Shown here piece by piece: positions 46,269 through 54,224 of a stretch of DNA of 64,000 bases; positions within the stretch are counted from its first letter, which is position 1, and every line of letters begins with the position of its first letter. The translations under genes and the position numbers were made by a program. This stretch comes from CAWIMX01 sp963792785 (GTDB lineage: Bacteria; Acidobacteriota; Vicinamibacteria; Vicinamibacterales; CAVVIG01), in NCBI GenBank assembly GCA_963792785.1, contig CAWBXO010000001.1, forward strand, positions 1,178,001 through 1,242,000, in the 5' to 3' direction. The notes under the pieces were generated by a model. It saw only the letters and a list, made by a program, of their open reading frames with translations, made no database searches and was not told where the DNA came from.

Positions 46269-47726
46269 TCAGGGCCGCTCGTGCCGCCGGAAGTCGGTCG
46301 ACAACAGGTCGAGTTCGTCGAGGTTCACGACCTCGAAGCTCCCGAAGCCGGCGTCGCGCAGCGCCGAGGTGAACGCCGCGGCGTTGCCGACGAGCACGAC
46401 CGACAGGCGGTCGGGATGGAGGCGCTCGCGCGCCTGCTGCTGGATGTCCGCGGCCGTGACACCGTTCACGCGTTCGCGCAGCGTCTCGAGCTCGTCGAGC
46501 GGCAGGCCGTAGAAGAGCGAGTTCAGCACCTGCAGCGCGATCTCGTCGGGCGTCTCGATCGTGAGCGGGACGTTGCCGGTGAGGTACGCCTTGGCGCCGT
46601 CGATCTCGTAGCGGCGCACGGGCTCGCGCTGCAGCCGCCAGAACTCCTCGCCGATGAGCCGCAGCACTTCCGCCGTCGCCTCCGACCGCGTGTTGGTCTC
46701 GGCCTCGAAGTCGCCGGCCTCCTTGAGGGCGTGCAGGTCCGCCGAGGCGCCGTAGGTCAGGCTGCGCTCGTTGCGCAGGACCTGGTGCAGGCGGTTGCTG
46801 CCTTCGCCGCCGAGAATCCGCAGGAGCAGGTCGACGGTCATGTAGTGCTCGTCGCCGCGCGCGATGCCCAGCTGCCCGACGCGCACCTCGGTCTGCACGG
46901 CGTCGGGCTTGTTCACGACGATCACGCGCGGCGCGGGCTGGGGCGGCGCCATGCGGGCCGGCGGCTCGACCGGATGCGCATCCCAGCCGCCGAACACGCG
47001 CCCCGCCTCGGCGAACGCCTCCGCCGCCGTCACGTCGCCGACGATGGCGAGGATCGCGTTGTTCGGGACGAAGAACCGGTCGTGGAACGCCGTGACGTCC
47101 GCGCGCGTGATCGCGGCGATCGTCCCGGGCGTGCCCGACGCGGGCATGCCGTACGGGTTGAAGCCGTAGACCAGCCGATCGAACACGGCGTCGGCGACGA
47201 ACGCCGGATCCTGCAGGCTGACCTGCAGGTTCGAGAGCATCTGCTGGCGCTGCCGCGCGATCTCCTCCGGCGCGAACACCGGACGCCGCGCCATGTCGGA
47301 CAGGATCTGCATGCCGCGGCCGAAACTGTCCTTCATGGCGATCAGGTTCACGAACGTCAGGTCGGTGCCGGCGCCGGCCCCGGCCGCGGCCCCGAGGAAG
47401 TCAATCTCGTCGGCGAACGCCTCGGCGGTCATCGACGCCGTGCCCTGGTCGAGCAGCGACGCCGTCAGCTGCGCGAGGCCGAGCTTGTCGACGGGATCCG
47501 AGGCGCTGCCGGCGCGCACGAGGAGCCGGAGGCTCACGGCCGGCTGCTCGTGATGGAGCACCGCCACGACCTGCAGGCCGTTGGACAGCGTGCGGACTTC
47601 GTACGGCGGAAAGTGCACGTCGTGCGCCTCGAGCGGCGGCGGCGGGCTCTCGCGCGGCCACTCGATCGTTTGTGCCCAGGCTGACCCGCCCAGGAGCATG
47701 AGCAGGCCACAGAGACACAGAGCCAC
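46269..47726 (-). CDS. M16-family protein lacking the zinc site (non-catalytic partner)
   Basis: 485 residues if started at GTG 47726. It has the M16 (pitrilysin/insulinase) fold: LSNGLQVVAVLHHEQPAVSL, LLVRAGSASDPVDKLGLAQL, VGDVTAAEAFAEAGRVFGGW, and the C-terminal half VNKPDAVQTEVRVGQLGIA. The HxxEH motif of the catalytic subunit is replaced (LAQLTASLLDQG against FAHLFEHMMFKG in its neighbour), so it should act as the regulatory half of a heterodimer with 47922-49268. The start is uncertain: the reading frame is open up to 47921 through a cruciform element (47705-47914). The predicted signal peptide VALCLCGLLMLLGGSAWAQ is encoded partly by that element's CTCTGTGG repeat. Confidence 0.75.
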   Translation of the reverse strand: MALCLCGLLMLLGGSAWAQTIEWPRESPPPPLEAHDVHFPPYEVRTLSNGLQVVAVLHHEQPAVSLRLLVRAGSASDPVDKLGLAQLTASLLDQGTASMTAEAFADEIDFLGAAAGAGAGTDLTFVNLIAMKDSFGRGMQILSDMARRPVFAPEEIARQRQQMLSNLQVSLQDPAFVADAVFDRLVYGFNPYGMPASGTPGTIAAITRADVTAFHDRFFVPNNAILAIVGDVTAAEAFAEAGRVFGGWDAHPVEPPARMAPPQPAPRVIVVNKPDAVQTEVRVGQLGIARGDEHYMTVDLLLRILGGEGSNRLHQVLRNERSLTYGASADLHALKEAGDFEAETNTRSEATAEVLRLIGEEFWRLQREPVRRYEIDGAKAYLTGNVPLTIETPDEIALQVLNSLFYGLPLDELETLRERVNGVTAADIQQQARERLHPDRLSVVLVGNAAAFTSALRDAGFGSFEVVNLDELDLLSTDFRRHERP

Positions 47727-47914
47727 AGAGGACAAGGCTCGACGCGGGCCGCCGGAGGCGGCCCGCTGGCCGAGGAACACCGCCGACACAAGGCCCAAGA
47801 CGCGACGGCCTTGTGATCGGCGGGGTTCCTCGGCCACCCGGGCGGGCCTGCTGCACAGGCCCGCCGCGTCGAGCCTCGTCAGCGGACCTCCGTGCCTCGG
47901 TGCCTCTGTGGTTG
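47705..47914. repeat. Three-armed cruciform element A with CACAGAGG-type ends
   Basis: Outer ends: 47705-47731 carries CCACAGAGACACAGAG repeats; 47885-47914 carries their reverse complement (CCTCGGTGCCTCTGTGG). A 13-bp perfect stem pairs 47735-47747 with 47864-47876 (AGGCTCGACGCGG). Inside are three hairpins: 47744-47766 (10-bp stem, overlapping the outer stem slightly), 47768-47795 with 47807-47835 (about 28 bp, one mismatch and one bulge) and 47842-47864 (9-bp stem). The layout matches element B at 61401-61641. It lies at the start of one M16 gene and 7 bases from the stop of the other. Confidence 0.8.
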
Positions 47915-47921
47915 ATGCCAC

Positions 47922-49268
47922 TTATCGCCCTGAAGGGAGCACGGTGATCACGATCCGGTTTTCCGGCCGGAAGTAGGTCCGCGCCACGCGCTGCACGTCG
48001 GCCTTCGTGATCCCCTGGAAGATGTCGAACTCGCCGTCGGCCGTCGTGATGTCGTCGTGGATGACGACGGCGTGCGACAGCATCAGCGCCTTCTGCTGGT
48101 CCGACTCGCGCCCGAGAATGTAATCGCGCGCGAACTGGTTCTTGGCGCGCTGAAGCTCGCGATCCGAGATGGGCTCGGCCGTCATCCGGTCGAACTCGGC
48201 GATGAGCGCCTTCGCCGCGTCGGCCGGATCCCGGCCGGGCTGCAGGATCGCGACGGCATAGAAGAGGTTCGGATCCTCGATCAGGTTCGCCTGCCCGAAG
48301 GCGGCCACCGCGATCGGATCGTCGTAGACGAGCGCTTTGTAGATCCGGGAGCTGTCGCCGTCGGACAGCACCTTGCCGGCGATGTGCAGGGGATACGAGT
48401 CCGGGTGGCCGTCGTAGGTGACGTGATACGCCACGACCACGGCGGCGAGCGGCCACGGCTGCTCGAGCGTGACGCGCTTCTCCTTTGTCTGCGGCGGCTC
48501 CTGCGGGATGTCGCGCGGAATCGGCCGATCCGACTTCGGCACGCGGCCGAGATACCGCGACACGAGCTGCAGCGCCTGCGCCGAGTCGAAATCGCCCACG
48601 AGCACGAGCGTCGCGTTGCCCGGCACGTAGTAGGTCTTGTAGAAATCGCGGACGTCGGCGATCGACGCGGACTCGAGATCGGCCATGCTCCCGATCGTCG
48701 GGTGCTTGTAGGGGTGCGTCGTGAACGCTTCGTCGTAAATGATCTCGTTCAGCCGGCCGAACGGCTGGTTGTCCACGCGCATCCGCCGCTCTTCCTTCAC
48801 CACCTCGCGCTCGCCCGTGAAGGTGTCCTCGTCGACGCGCAGCGTCGACATGCGGTCCGCCTCGAGCCAGAGTGCGAGCGGCAGGTACTGCGCGGGAATG
48901 GTTTCCCAGAAGACCGTCTCGTCCTCGGTGGTGTAGGCGTTGGCCTCCCCGCCGACCGACGAGATGAGCGAGGTGTGGCCGTCGGGCTGCACGTTGCGCG
49001 AGCCCTTGAACATCATGTGCTCGAAGAGGTGGGCGAAGCCGGTCCGCCCGGGCCGCTCGTTCTTCGAGCCGACGTGATAGACGAGCTGCACGTGCACGAT
49101 CGGCGTCGAGTGGTCCTCTTCGAGGACCACCGTGAGGCCGTTGGCGAGCGTCGTGATCTGATAGTCGAGCCGGGGCGGCCGGACGGCCGCGCGCAGGCCG
49201 GGCGAGGCGAGCGCCAGGAGCGCCGCCGCCATGGTCCACGCCGCCGCGCGCCTGGCTCGTGCGCTCAT
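47922..49268 (-). CDS. M16-family zinc peptidase (catalytic subunit)
   Basis: 448 residues with a signal peptide (WTMAAALLALASPGLRAAV). The zinc-binding HxxEH is in RTGFAHLFEHMMFKGSRNV near 80-88, with the third ligand Glu in TGEREVVKEERRMR near 155. The N-terminal half begins YQITTLANGLTVVLEEDHST and contains VGGEANAYTTEDETVFWETI. The C-terminal half includes RDYILGRESDQQKALMLSHA. It is exported, so it probably degrades peptides in the periplasm together with the non-catalytic partner at 46269. The start follows the OM-like protein gene (49291-50101) closely and lies in the same transcription direction as lpxD and lpxB. Confidence 0.88.
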   Translation of the reverse strand: MSARARRAAAWTMAAALLALASPGLRAAVRPPRLDYQITTLANGLTVVLEEDHSTPIVHVQLVYHVGSKNERPGRTGFAHLFEHMMFKGSRNVQPDGHTSLISSVGGEANAYTTEDETVFWETIPAQYLPLALWLEADRMSTLRVDEDTFTGEREVVKEERRMRVDNQPFGRLNEIIYDEAFTTHPYKHPTIGSMADLESASIADVRDFYKTYYVPGNATLVLVGDFDSAQALQLVSRYLGRVPKSDRPIPRDIPQEPPQTKEKRVTLEQPWPLAAVVVAYHVTYDGHPDSYPLHIAGKVLSDGDSSRIYKALVYDDPIAVAAFGQANLIEDPNLFYAVAILQPGRDPADAAKALIAEFDRMTAEPISDRELQRAKNQFARDYILGRESDQQKALMLSHAVVIHDDITTADGEFDIFQGITKADVQRVARTYFRPENRIVITVLPSGR

Positions 49269-49290
49269 CGGGTCGAGCTTATCGCGTAAC

Positions 49291-50101
49291 TTACCGATTC
49301 ACCAGCCGGAAGCCCGCGTACGCCCAGTGTTCCGGCACGCGCGCGATCTGATCGGCGTCGATGCGCTTCTCGTAGCCGCCGTAGAGCTCGAGCGCGCCGG
49401 CGGATTCCGCCGAGCCGGAGGCCGGCCTCGACGAGGCCGCCGGTCTGCGTGCCGCGGCCGCTCTCGGCGTTCACGCCGAACGCGCTGCCCGAGACGCGGC
49501 CGAACACGCCCACCTGGCCGTACACGGGCCGATCGACGCGCACGTCGCCGCTCCCGGCCCACGTGTAGTCCACGAACGCGTGCTGCACCACCTTGCCCGC
49601 GTCCACGCGCAGGTCGATCGTGGTCGTGCCCGCCGACACGCGCCGCAGCGCGCGCACGCCCAGCACGTTCCACGCGATCGCGAACGTCTTCGGGCGGTCC
49701 GCCAGGTGCCGCGACACGTGATGGAACACGCCCGCGATTTCAGTCCCGTGCACCCGCGCCGACCCGGACGCCTCGAGCGTGTAGTTGCCCTGGTTCGGAT
49801 CGAAGGGCCGGTACTCGCTGCCGAGCATCGCCTCGTAGTCGACCAGCACCTGCGCGCGGCCGACCACGTAGTCGACCAGGTCCACGTCGCCGCCCCAGTG
49901 CGTGTCCCAGGTGTAGTGCGGGTCGGCGCTCACGAGCCCGACCGCGGACAGGTGGAAGTCGAAGCCGGCCATGAAGGCCGGCGACGCGGGCACGTCGGGT
50001 TTCGGCCTCGGCTCCTGGGCCGAGGCGGCCGGAACGGCGGCGACCGAGAGAACGAGCGCGAACAGAACGCGGCGGGCTACGGATCCAGGCGTGTACGGCA
50101 T
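49291..50101 (-). CDS. Secreted barrel-like protein of unknown function, frameshifted near the 3' end
   Basis: About 269 residues if a frameshift near 49400 is repaired. Start ATG at 50101 gives a signal peptide (VLFALVLSVAAVPAASAQE). The mature part has AFMAGFDFHLSAVGLVSADP, GGDVDLVDYVVGRAQVLVDY, GSEYRPFDPNQGNYTLEASG and AFVDYTWAGSGDVRVDRPV. The first frame runs on to 49265 with a low-complexity Arg-rich tail. The other frame instead encodes ALELYGGYEKRIDADQIARV and EHWAYAGFRLVNR, a better C-terminus ending at 49291. One indel is therefore likely, either error or mutation. The gene starts 25 bp inside lpxD. An outer-membrane location is suspected, function unknown. Confidence 0.6.
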
Positions 50102-51138
50102 GCGGCGAGTTGCTCCTCGAGTTCGGCGATGCGTTGCTCGAGTTCCACAACGCGCTTCTTCAACGCCGGCAGCTGCCGAAAGATAGCCGACGACTTGAGC
50201 CAGTCGCGGTTCGCGATCGCCGGATAGCCGGAGATGAACGCGCCCGCGTCCACGGAATTGGGAATGCCCGTCTGCGCGGTCGCGATGACGCCCGTGCCGA
50301 GCCGCAGGTGCCCGGCCACGCCCACCTGTCCGGCCAGCACGACATCGTCCTCGACGACCGTGCTGCCGGCGATGCCGACCTGGGCGGCGAGCAGCGTCCG
50401 CCGCCCGATGGTCACGCCGTGCGCGATCTGGACGAGGTTGTCGATCTTGGCGCCCGCCTGCACGCGCGTCTCGCCGACGGCCGGGCGGTCGATGGTCGTG
50501 TTCGCGCCGATTTCCACATCGTCCTCGATCACGACGTCGCCGCGCTGCGGCATCTTCACGTGGCCGCCGTCGGCGTCGCGCTCGAAGCCGAAGCCGTCGC
50601 TCCCCACCACGGCGCCGTCCTGCACCACGACGCGGCGCCCAAGCACGACGCGCTCGCGGATCGAGACGCGCGCGTGGAGCACGCAGTCCTCGCCGATCGA
50701 GGCGCCCGGGCCGACGACGACGTGCGGGTGCAGCACGGTGCGGGCGCCGATCGACGCGCCCGCGCCGATCGCGGCGAACGGCCCGACGGCGGCCGTCGGA
50801 TCGACGCGCGCGTCCGCGGCGACCGACGCCAGCGGATCGACGCCGGCGACGACGGGCGGCGCCGGCACGAGCAGATCGATGGCGCGGGCGAACGCCAGGC
50901 GCGGCTGCGGCGCGCGCAGCACGGCGCACGGCGCCTGCGCGGGGCCGTCCTCGGCGAGGATGACCGCCGAGGCCTGTGTCGAGGGAAGCAGCGCGAGATA
51001 GCGGCGGTTGCCGACGAAGGTGAGGTCGCCCGGACGGGCGGCGTCGATAGCGGCGGCGCGCACGATCTCAACGTCGCCGCACCCGGAAGGGCCTTCGAGG
51101 CGGCACTGGAGACGTTCAGCGAGCGCAGTAAGCTTCAA
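50077..51138 (-). CDS. lpxD: UDP-3-O-(3-hydroxyacyl)glucosamine N-acyltransferase
   Basis: 353 residues. LpxD adds the N-linked hydroxyacyl chain in lipid A synthesis. The N-terminal uridine-binding domain has AAAIDAARPGDLTFVGNRRY; the left-handed beta-helix shows hexapeptide repeats from residue 100 (AAVGPFAAIGAGASIGARTV, GPGASIGEDCVLHA). The catalytic His is in KIDNLVQIAHGVTIGRRTLL and the family block ISGYPAIANRDWLKSSAIFR is present. A C-terminal coiled coil (KKRVVELEQRIAELEEQLAA) extends the helix. It heads the long minus-strand run leading to lpxB. The divergent gene at 51174 starts 35 bases away. Confidence 0.94.
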   Translation of the reverse strand: MKLTALAERLQCRLEGPSGCGDVEIVRAAAIDAARPGDLTFVGNRRYLALLPSTQASAVILAEDGPAQAPCAVLRAPQPRLAFARAIDLLVPAPPVVAGVDPLASVAADARVDPTAAVGPFAAIGAGASIGARTVLHPHVVVGPGASIGEDCVLHARVSIRERVVLGRRVVVQDGAVVGSDGFGFERDADGGHVKMPQRGDVVIEDDVEIGANTTIDRPAVGETRVQAGAKIDNLVQIAHGVTIGRRTLLAAQVGIAGSTVVEDDVVLAGQVGVAGHLRLGTGVIATAQTGIPNSVDAGAFISGYPAIANRDWLKSSAIFRQLPALKKRVVELEQRIAELEEQLAACRTRLDP

Positions 51139-51173
51139 GGAACTGAGGAATCCTACTATAGTAGCGCGTTCAC

Positions 51174-52283
51174 GTGGACAACCTCACGCACTCGCTGTTC
51201 GCGGCGACCCTCGCGCGCACGCGGCTCTCGCGGCTCGGCCGCGGCACGACGGCCGCCCTGCTCGTCGCCTCGAACGCGCCGGACGTGGACTCGGTGACCG
51301 TCCTGCACGGCGGCGGCGTGAGCTACCTGCACTGGCACCGCGGCCCGACCCACGGGCCGCTCGGCATCGTCGGCCTCGGCGTCGCGTCGGCGGCCATTGT
51401 GTGGGCCGGCCGGACCCTCCTCGACCGCCGGCACGGCCGCGCCGACGACGGGGGAAACGCGACGTTCGCGGGGCTGGCGCTCGTGTCGATGCTGGCCGTG
51501 CTGCTCCACATCCTGATGGACTTCCCCACGTCCTACGGCACGCGCCTCCTGAGCCCGTTCGACTGGCACTGGTACACGAACGACCTGATGCCGATCCTCG
51601 ATATCTACCTGATCGCGGTGCTGACGGCGACGCTCGTGATCGGCCGGCGGTCGCCGGAAGCGCGCCGCCGCAACGCGGCGATCGCGCTGGTGTTCATGGC
51701 GGCCAACTACGGCGCGCGCGCCGTGCTGCATCACCAGGCGCTCGCCGTCGCCCCGCGGCTCTTCGGCGCTCAGCTCCCGGCGCTCTGCGACGACCGCGCG
51801 GCGCGTCCGGGCCTCGTCGCCGAGTGGCCGAGGAACTGGAACACCACGCCCCCGCCGGGCGGCGGGCGCTGCCTCGTCGAGATTGCGGCGATGCCGGACT
51901 TCTTCTCACCGTTCCAGTGGCGGCTCGTCGCGAAGTTCTCCGGGATGTACGAGGTGCAGCAGGTGAACCTGCTCAACCCGCCGGAGGAGCGGCCGGAGTC
52001 GGCGTGGCGGACCGTGCGGCGGGTGCCCGATCGCTGGACGCCCGACGCGCGGCGCGCCGCCAACGCCGCCGTGGCCCAGGTGTTCCTCGGCTTTTCGCGC
52101 TTCCCCGCCGTGCGGACAGTCCCGGCGCGCGGCGATCAGCCGACGACGGTCCGCTGGAGTGACATGCGCTTCGGTGACGGCGTCCCCGGACGCAACCAGG
52201 ATCCACGAGCGGGCGGCCTCTTCACCGCGACCGTGCGCCTCGACGCCGACGGGCGTGTCCTTTCCGAAACGCTCGGGCCCTAA
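51174..52283 (+). CDS. YdjM/DUF457-type membrane metal-dependent hydrolase
   Basis: 369 residues from GTG. The N-terminus DNLTHSLFAATLARTRLSRL and LVASNAPDVDSVTVLHGGGV is the YdjM (LexA-regulated, membrane-bound metal-dependent hydrolase) signature, with the following YLHWHRGPTHGPLGIVGLGV (HRGxTH). Four to five membrane helices cover residues 50-195, with LLHILMDFPTSYGTRLLSPF containing the conserved HxxxDxxxxYG. The C-terminal third is soluble (FQWRLVAKFSGMYEVQQVNL) and probably periplasmic. The substrate is unknown; the HxxxD and HRGxTH motifs are proposed metal ligands. It ends tail-to-tail with the AmmeMemo A gene, overlapping by 4 bp. Confidence 0.85.
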   Translation: MDNLTHSLFAATLARTRLSRLGRGTTAALLVASNAPDVDSVTVLHGGGVSYLHWHRGPTHGPLGIVGLGVASAAIVWAGRTLLDRRHGRADDGGNATFAGLALVSMLAVLLHILMDFPTSYGTRLLSPFDWHWYTNDLMPILDIYLIAVLTATLVIGRRSPEARRRNAAIALVFMAANYGARAVLHHQALAVAPRLFGAQLPALCDDRAARPGLVAEWPRNWNTTPPPGGGRCLVEIAAMPDFFSPFQWRLVAKFSGMYEVQQVNLLNPPEERPESAWRTVRRVPDRWTPDARRAANAAVAQVFLGFSRFPAVRTVPARGDQPTTVRWSDMRFGDGVPGRNQDPRAGGLFTATVRLDADGRVLSETLGP

Positions 52284-52828
52284 GCGTCCTCGCCGAACAC
52301 CTCGGCCTCGAAGCGCCACAGCTTGGCGCCGGCGCGCCACGCGTCGGCCGGCAGCCCGGCTTTGGCGCACGTCTGCGCGAGGAAGGTCTCGGCGTCCCAG
52401 TGGTGTTCGGACGCGACCTGCGGCAGCAGCAGGCCGCGGCGCCGGCCGCGCTCGACCAGAAGGCCGTCACGGCCGACGCAGACGTCGGCCGGCCCGGCGA
52501 TCGGCTCGAACGCGCCGAGCACCGAGATCTCGAGCTGGAGGTCGCCGAGCTCGTCGGGCCGCACGGCGTCGAAGCGCGGATCCTCACTGCTGGCGGCGAC
52601 GGCGAGGCGCACCACCACGGGGCCCAGCGCCTCCTTGGCCTCGAGGTGCCCGATGCACCCGCGCAGTTCGCCGCGCGTTCGCACGGTAACGAAGGCGCCC
52701 GCGGCGCGGCCGAGTGGGCCGTCGCCGGGGGCCTCCGGCATCGGACGCCCGCCGACGTGCGCCGCGATCGCGGCGCGCGCCAGGGCGAGCAGCCGCCGCC
52801 GGCTCGCGCCGTCGATGACGTCGATCAC
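52280..52828 (-). CDS. amrA: AmmeMemoRadiSam system protein A (AMMECR1 domain)
   Basis: 182 residues from GTG at 52828, overlapping the amrB stop by GTGA. The AMMECR1 signature is clear: GAFVTVRTRGELRGCIGHLE (LRGCIG), AVAASSEDPRFDAVRPDELG, DLQLEISVLGAFEPIAGPAD and the end LLPQVASEHHWDAETFLAQT CAKAG. AmmeMemoRadiSam systems combine this protein with a Memo-like dioxygenase and a radical SAM enzyme for an unknown protein or peptide modification. The radical SAM gene is not visible in the window. Start choice follows the conserved overlap and a GGAGGC site upstream. Confidence 0.9.
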   Translation of the reverse strand: MIDVIDGASRRRLLALARAAIAAHVGGRPMPEAPGDGPLGRAAGAFVTVRTRGELRGCIGHLEAKEALGPVVVRLAVAASSEDPRFDAVRPDELGDLQLEISVLGAFEPIAGPADVCVGRDGLLVERGRRRGLLLPQVASEHHWDAETFLAQTCAKAGLPADAWRAGAKLWRFEAEVFGEDA

Positions 52829-53673
52829 GCCGCCTCCTCGCCGCGGCCCGCCTGCGCGAACGCGCCGAACGCGGCCGCAAGATAGCCGACCACCGCGCTC
52901 TTGTCGCCGGACACGTCGCCCGAATCCGCGTATTGCAGCACGCGCGCGTCGGACGCGCCGAGGGCGCGCGCCGCGCGCATCACGGCCACGATCGGCCCGC
53001 CACCGCACGCATGCTCGGGCCGCCGGTCGAGCGCCTCCTGCAGCCCGTCGGCATCGAACGCCTCGACGAGGTCGATGACGACGCGATCGAGCGCGGCGGC
53101 TTCGGGCGCGGGATGGTAGTGAGAGAGATCGCTGCTCGCGACGAGCAGCACGCGCCGCCCCTTGAGGACGCGCGCCAGGGCGCCGGCCAGCGCGCGCACC
53201 GTCCGGTCGGTCTGCGCGCCCATCACGAGCGGCACGATCGGCAGGCCCGGCGCGACGCGGGCGAGGAACGGCAGCTGCATCTCGAGCGAGTGCTCGCGCG
53301 CGTGGGCGGCGTCGTGGCGGCCGACGACGGGCGAGGCCTCCAGGAGCGCCGCCGACAGCGATTCGTCTATCGCCACCGCGCCGAAGGGCGTCTCGAAGGC
53401 CCCCTCGGGGACGATCGCCACACCGTCGAACGCCACGAAGTGCGAGGGGCCCACGAGCACGGCCGCGTCGAACGCCCGCCCGGGCAGCAGCCCATACGCG
53501 TGGGCCGCCACGGGGCCGGAGTACACGAGCCCGGCGTGCGGCGCGACGAGCGCCGTCACCTCGCCGGCCACGTCCGCGCCGGCGCCGGCGAGCAAGCCAT
53601 CGACCGCCGCGCCGAGCGCCGCCGCCGTTCCCGGATACCAGCTGCCGGCCACCGCCGCCTTCCGGATGCGCAT
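52825..53673 (-). CDS. amrB: AmmeMemoRadiSam system protein B (Memo-like)
   Basis: 282 residues. The Memo signature runs through the protein: KAAVAGSWYPGTAAALGAAV, TALVAPHAGLVYSGPVAAHA (first His), FDAAVLVGPSHFVAFDGVAI, DAAHAREHSLEMQLPFLARV (His and Glu), VPLVMGAQTD, LLVASSDLSHYHPAPEAAAL (His) and YADSGDVSGDKSAVVGYLAA. These residues resemble the metal site of class III extradiol dioxygenases, to which Memo is structurally related. The gene is followed by amrA. It is preceded by the large GTTAGCC inverted array at 53686. Confidence 0.92.
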   Translation of the reverse strand: MRIRKAAVAGSWYPGTAAALGAAVDGLLAGAGADVAGEVTALVAPHAGLVYSGPVAAHAYGLLPGRAFDAAVLVGPSHFVAFDGVAIVPEGAFETPFGAVAIDESLSAALLEASPVVGRHDAAHAREHSLEMQLPFLARVAPGLPIVPLVMGAQTDRTVRALAGALARVLKGRRVLLVASSDLSHYHPAPEAAALDRVVIDLVEAFDADGLQEALDRRPEHACGGGPIVAVMRAARALGASDARVLQYADSGDVSGDKSAVVGYLAAAFGAFAQAGRGEEAA

Positions 53674-53685
53674 GGGTTCAATATA

Positions 53686-53897
<212 letters not shown>

Positions 53898-53929
53898 TGC
53901 CTCGTGGCGTTTTTTGCTAGCATCTCTCC

Positions 53930-54224
53930 ATGCCCGACGGCATCACTCGCGAGCGCGTCGAAGCCATCGCGGCGCTCGCCAACCTGGAACTCGACCCCGC
54001 CGAGGCGGAGCTGTTCGCGCGCCAGCTGGGCGAGTTCCTCGCGTACGCCGACGCCGTGCAGCAGATCGACACCACCGGTGTTCCGCCCACCACGCACGTC
54101 GCGACCGCGCACGTCGCCGAGCGCGCCGACGAGACGCGCCCATGCCTGCCGACGCGCCGACGCGCTCGCGGGCGCGCCCGACACCGCCGCCGGCCTGTTC
54201 AAGGTCCCCCGAGTCATCGGATGA
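53930..54224 (+). CDS. gatC: Glutamyl-tRNA(Gln) amidotransferase subunit C, frameshifted near 54150
   Basis: About 97 residues if repaired. From ATG at 53930: RERVEAIAALANLELDPAEA, ELFARQLGEFLAYADAVQQI and VPPTTHVATAHVAERADETR. Near 54150 the frame changes, and the last part (DALAGAPDTAAGLFKVPRVI) is in the next frame, ending at the TGA at 54222, which overlaps gatA ATG by 4 bp. In the unshifted frame the stop is lost and the sequence runs straight into gatA, giving one 584-codon open frame (53930-55684). GatC stabilises GatA in the GatCAB amidotransferase that makes Gln-tRNA. A sequencing indel is the simplest explanation. Confidence 0.85.
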
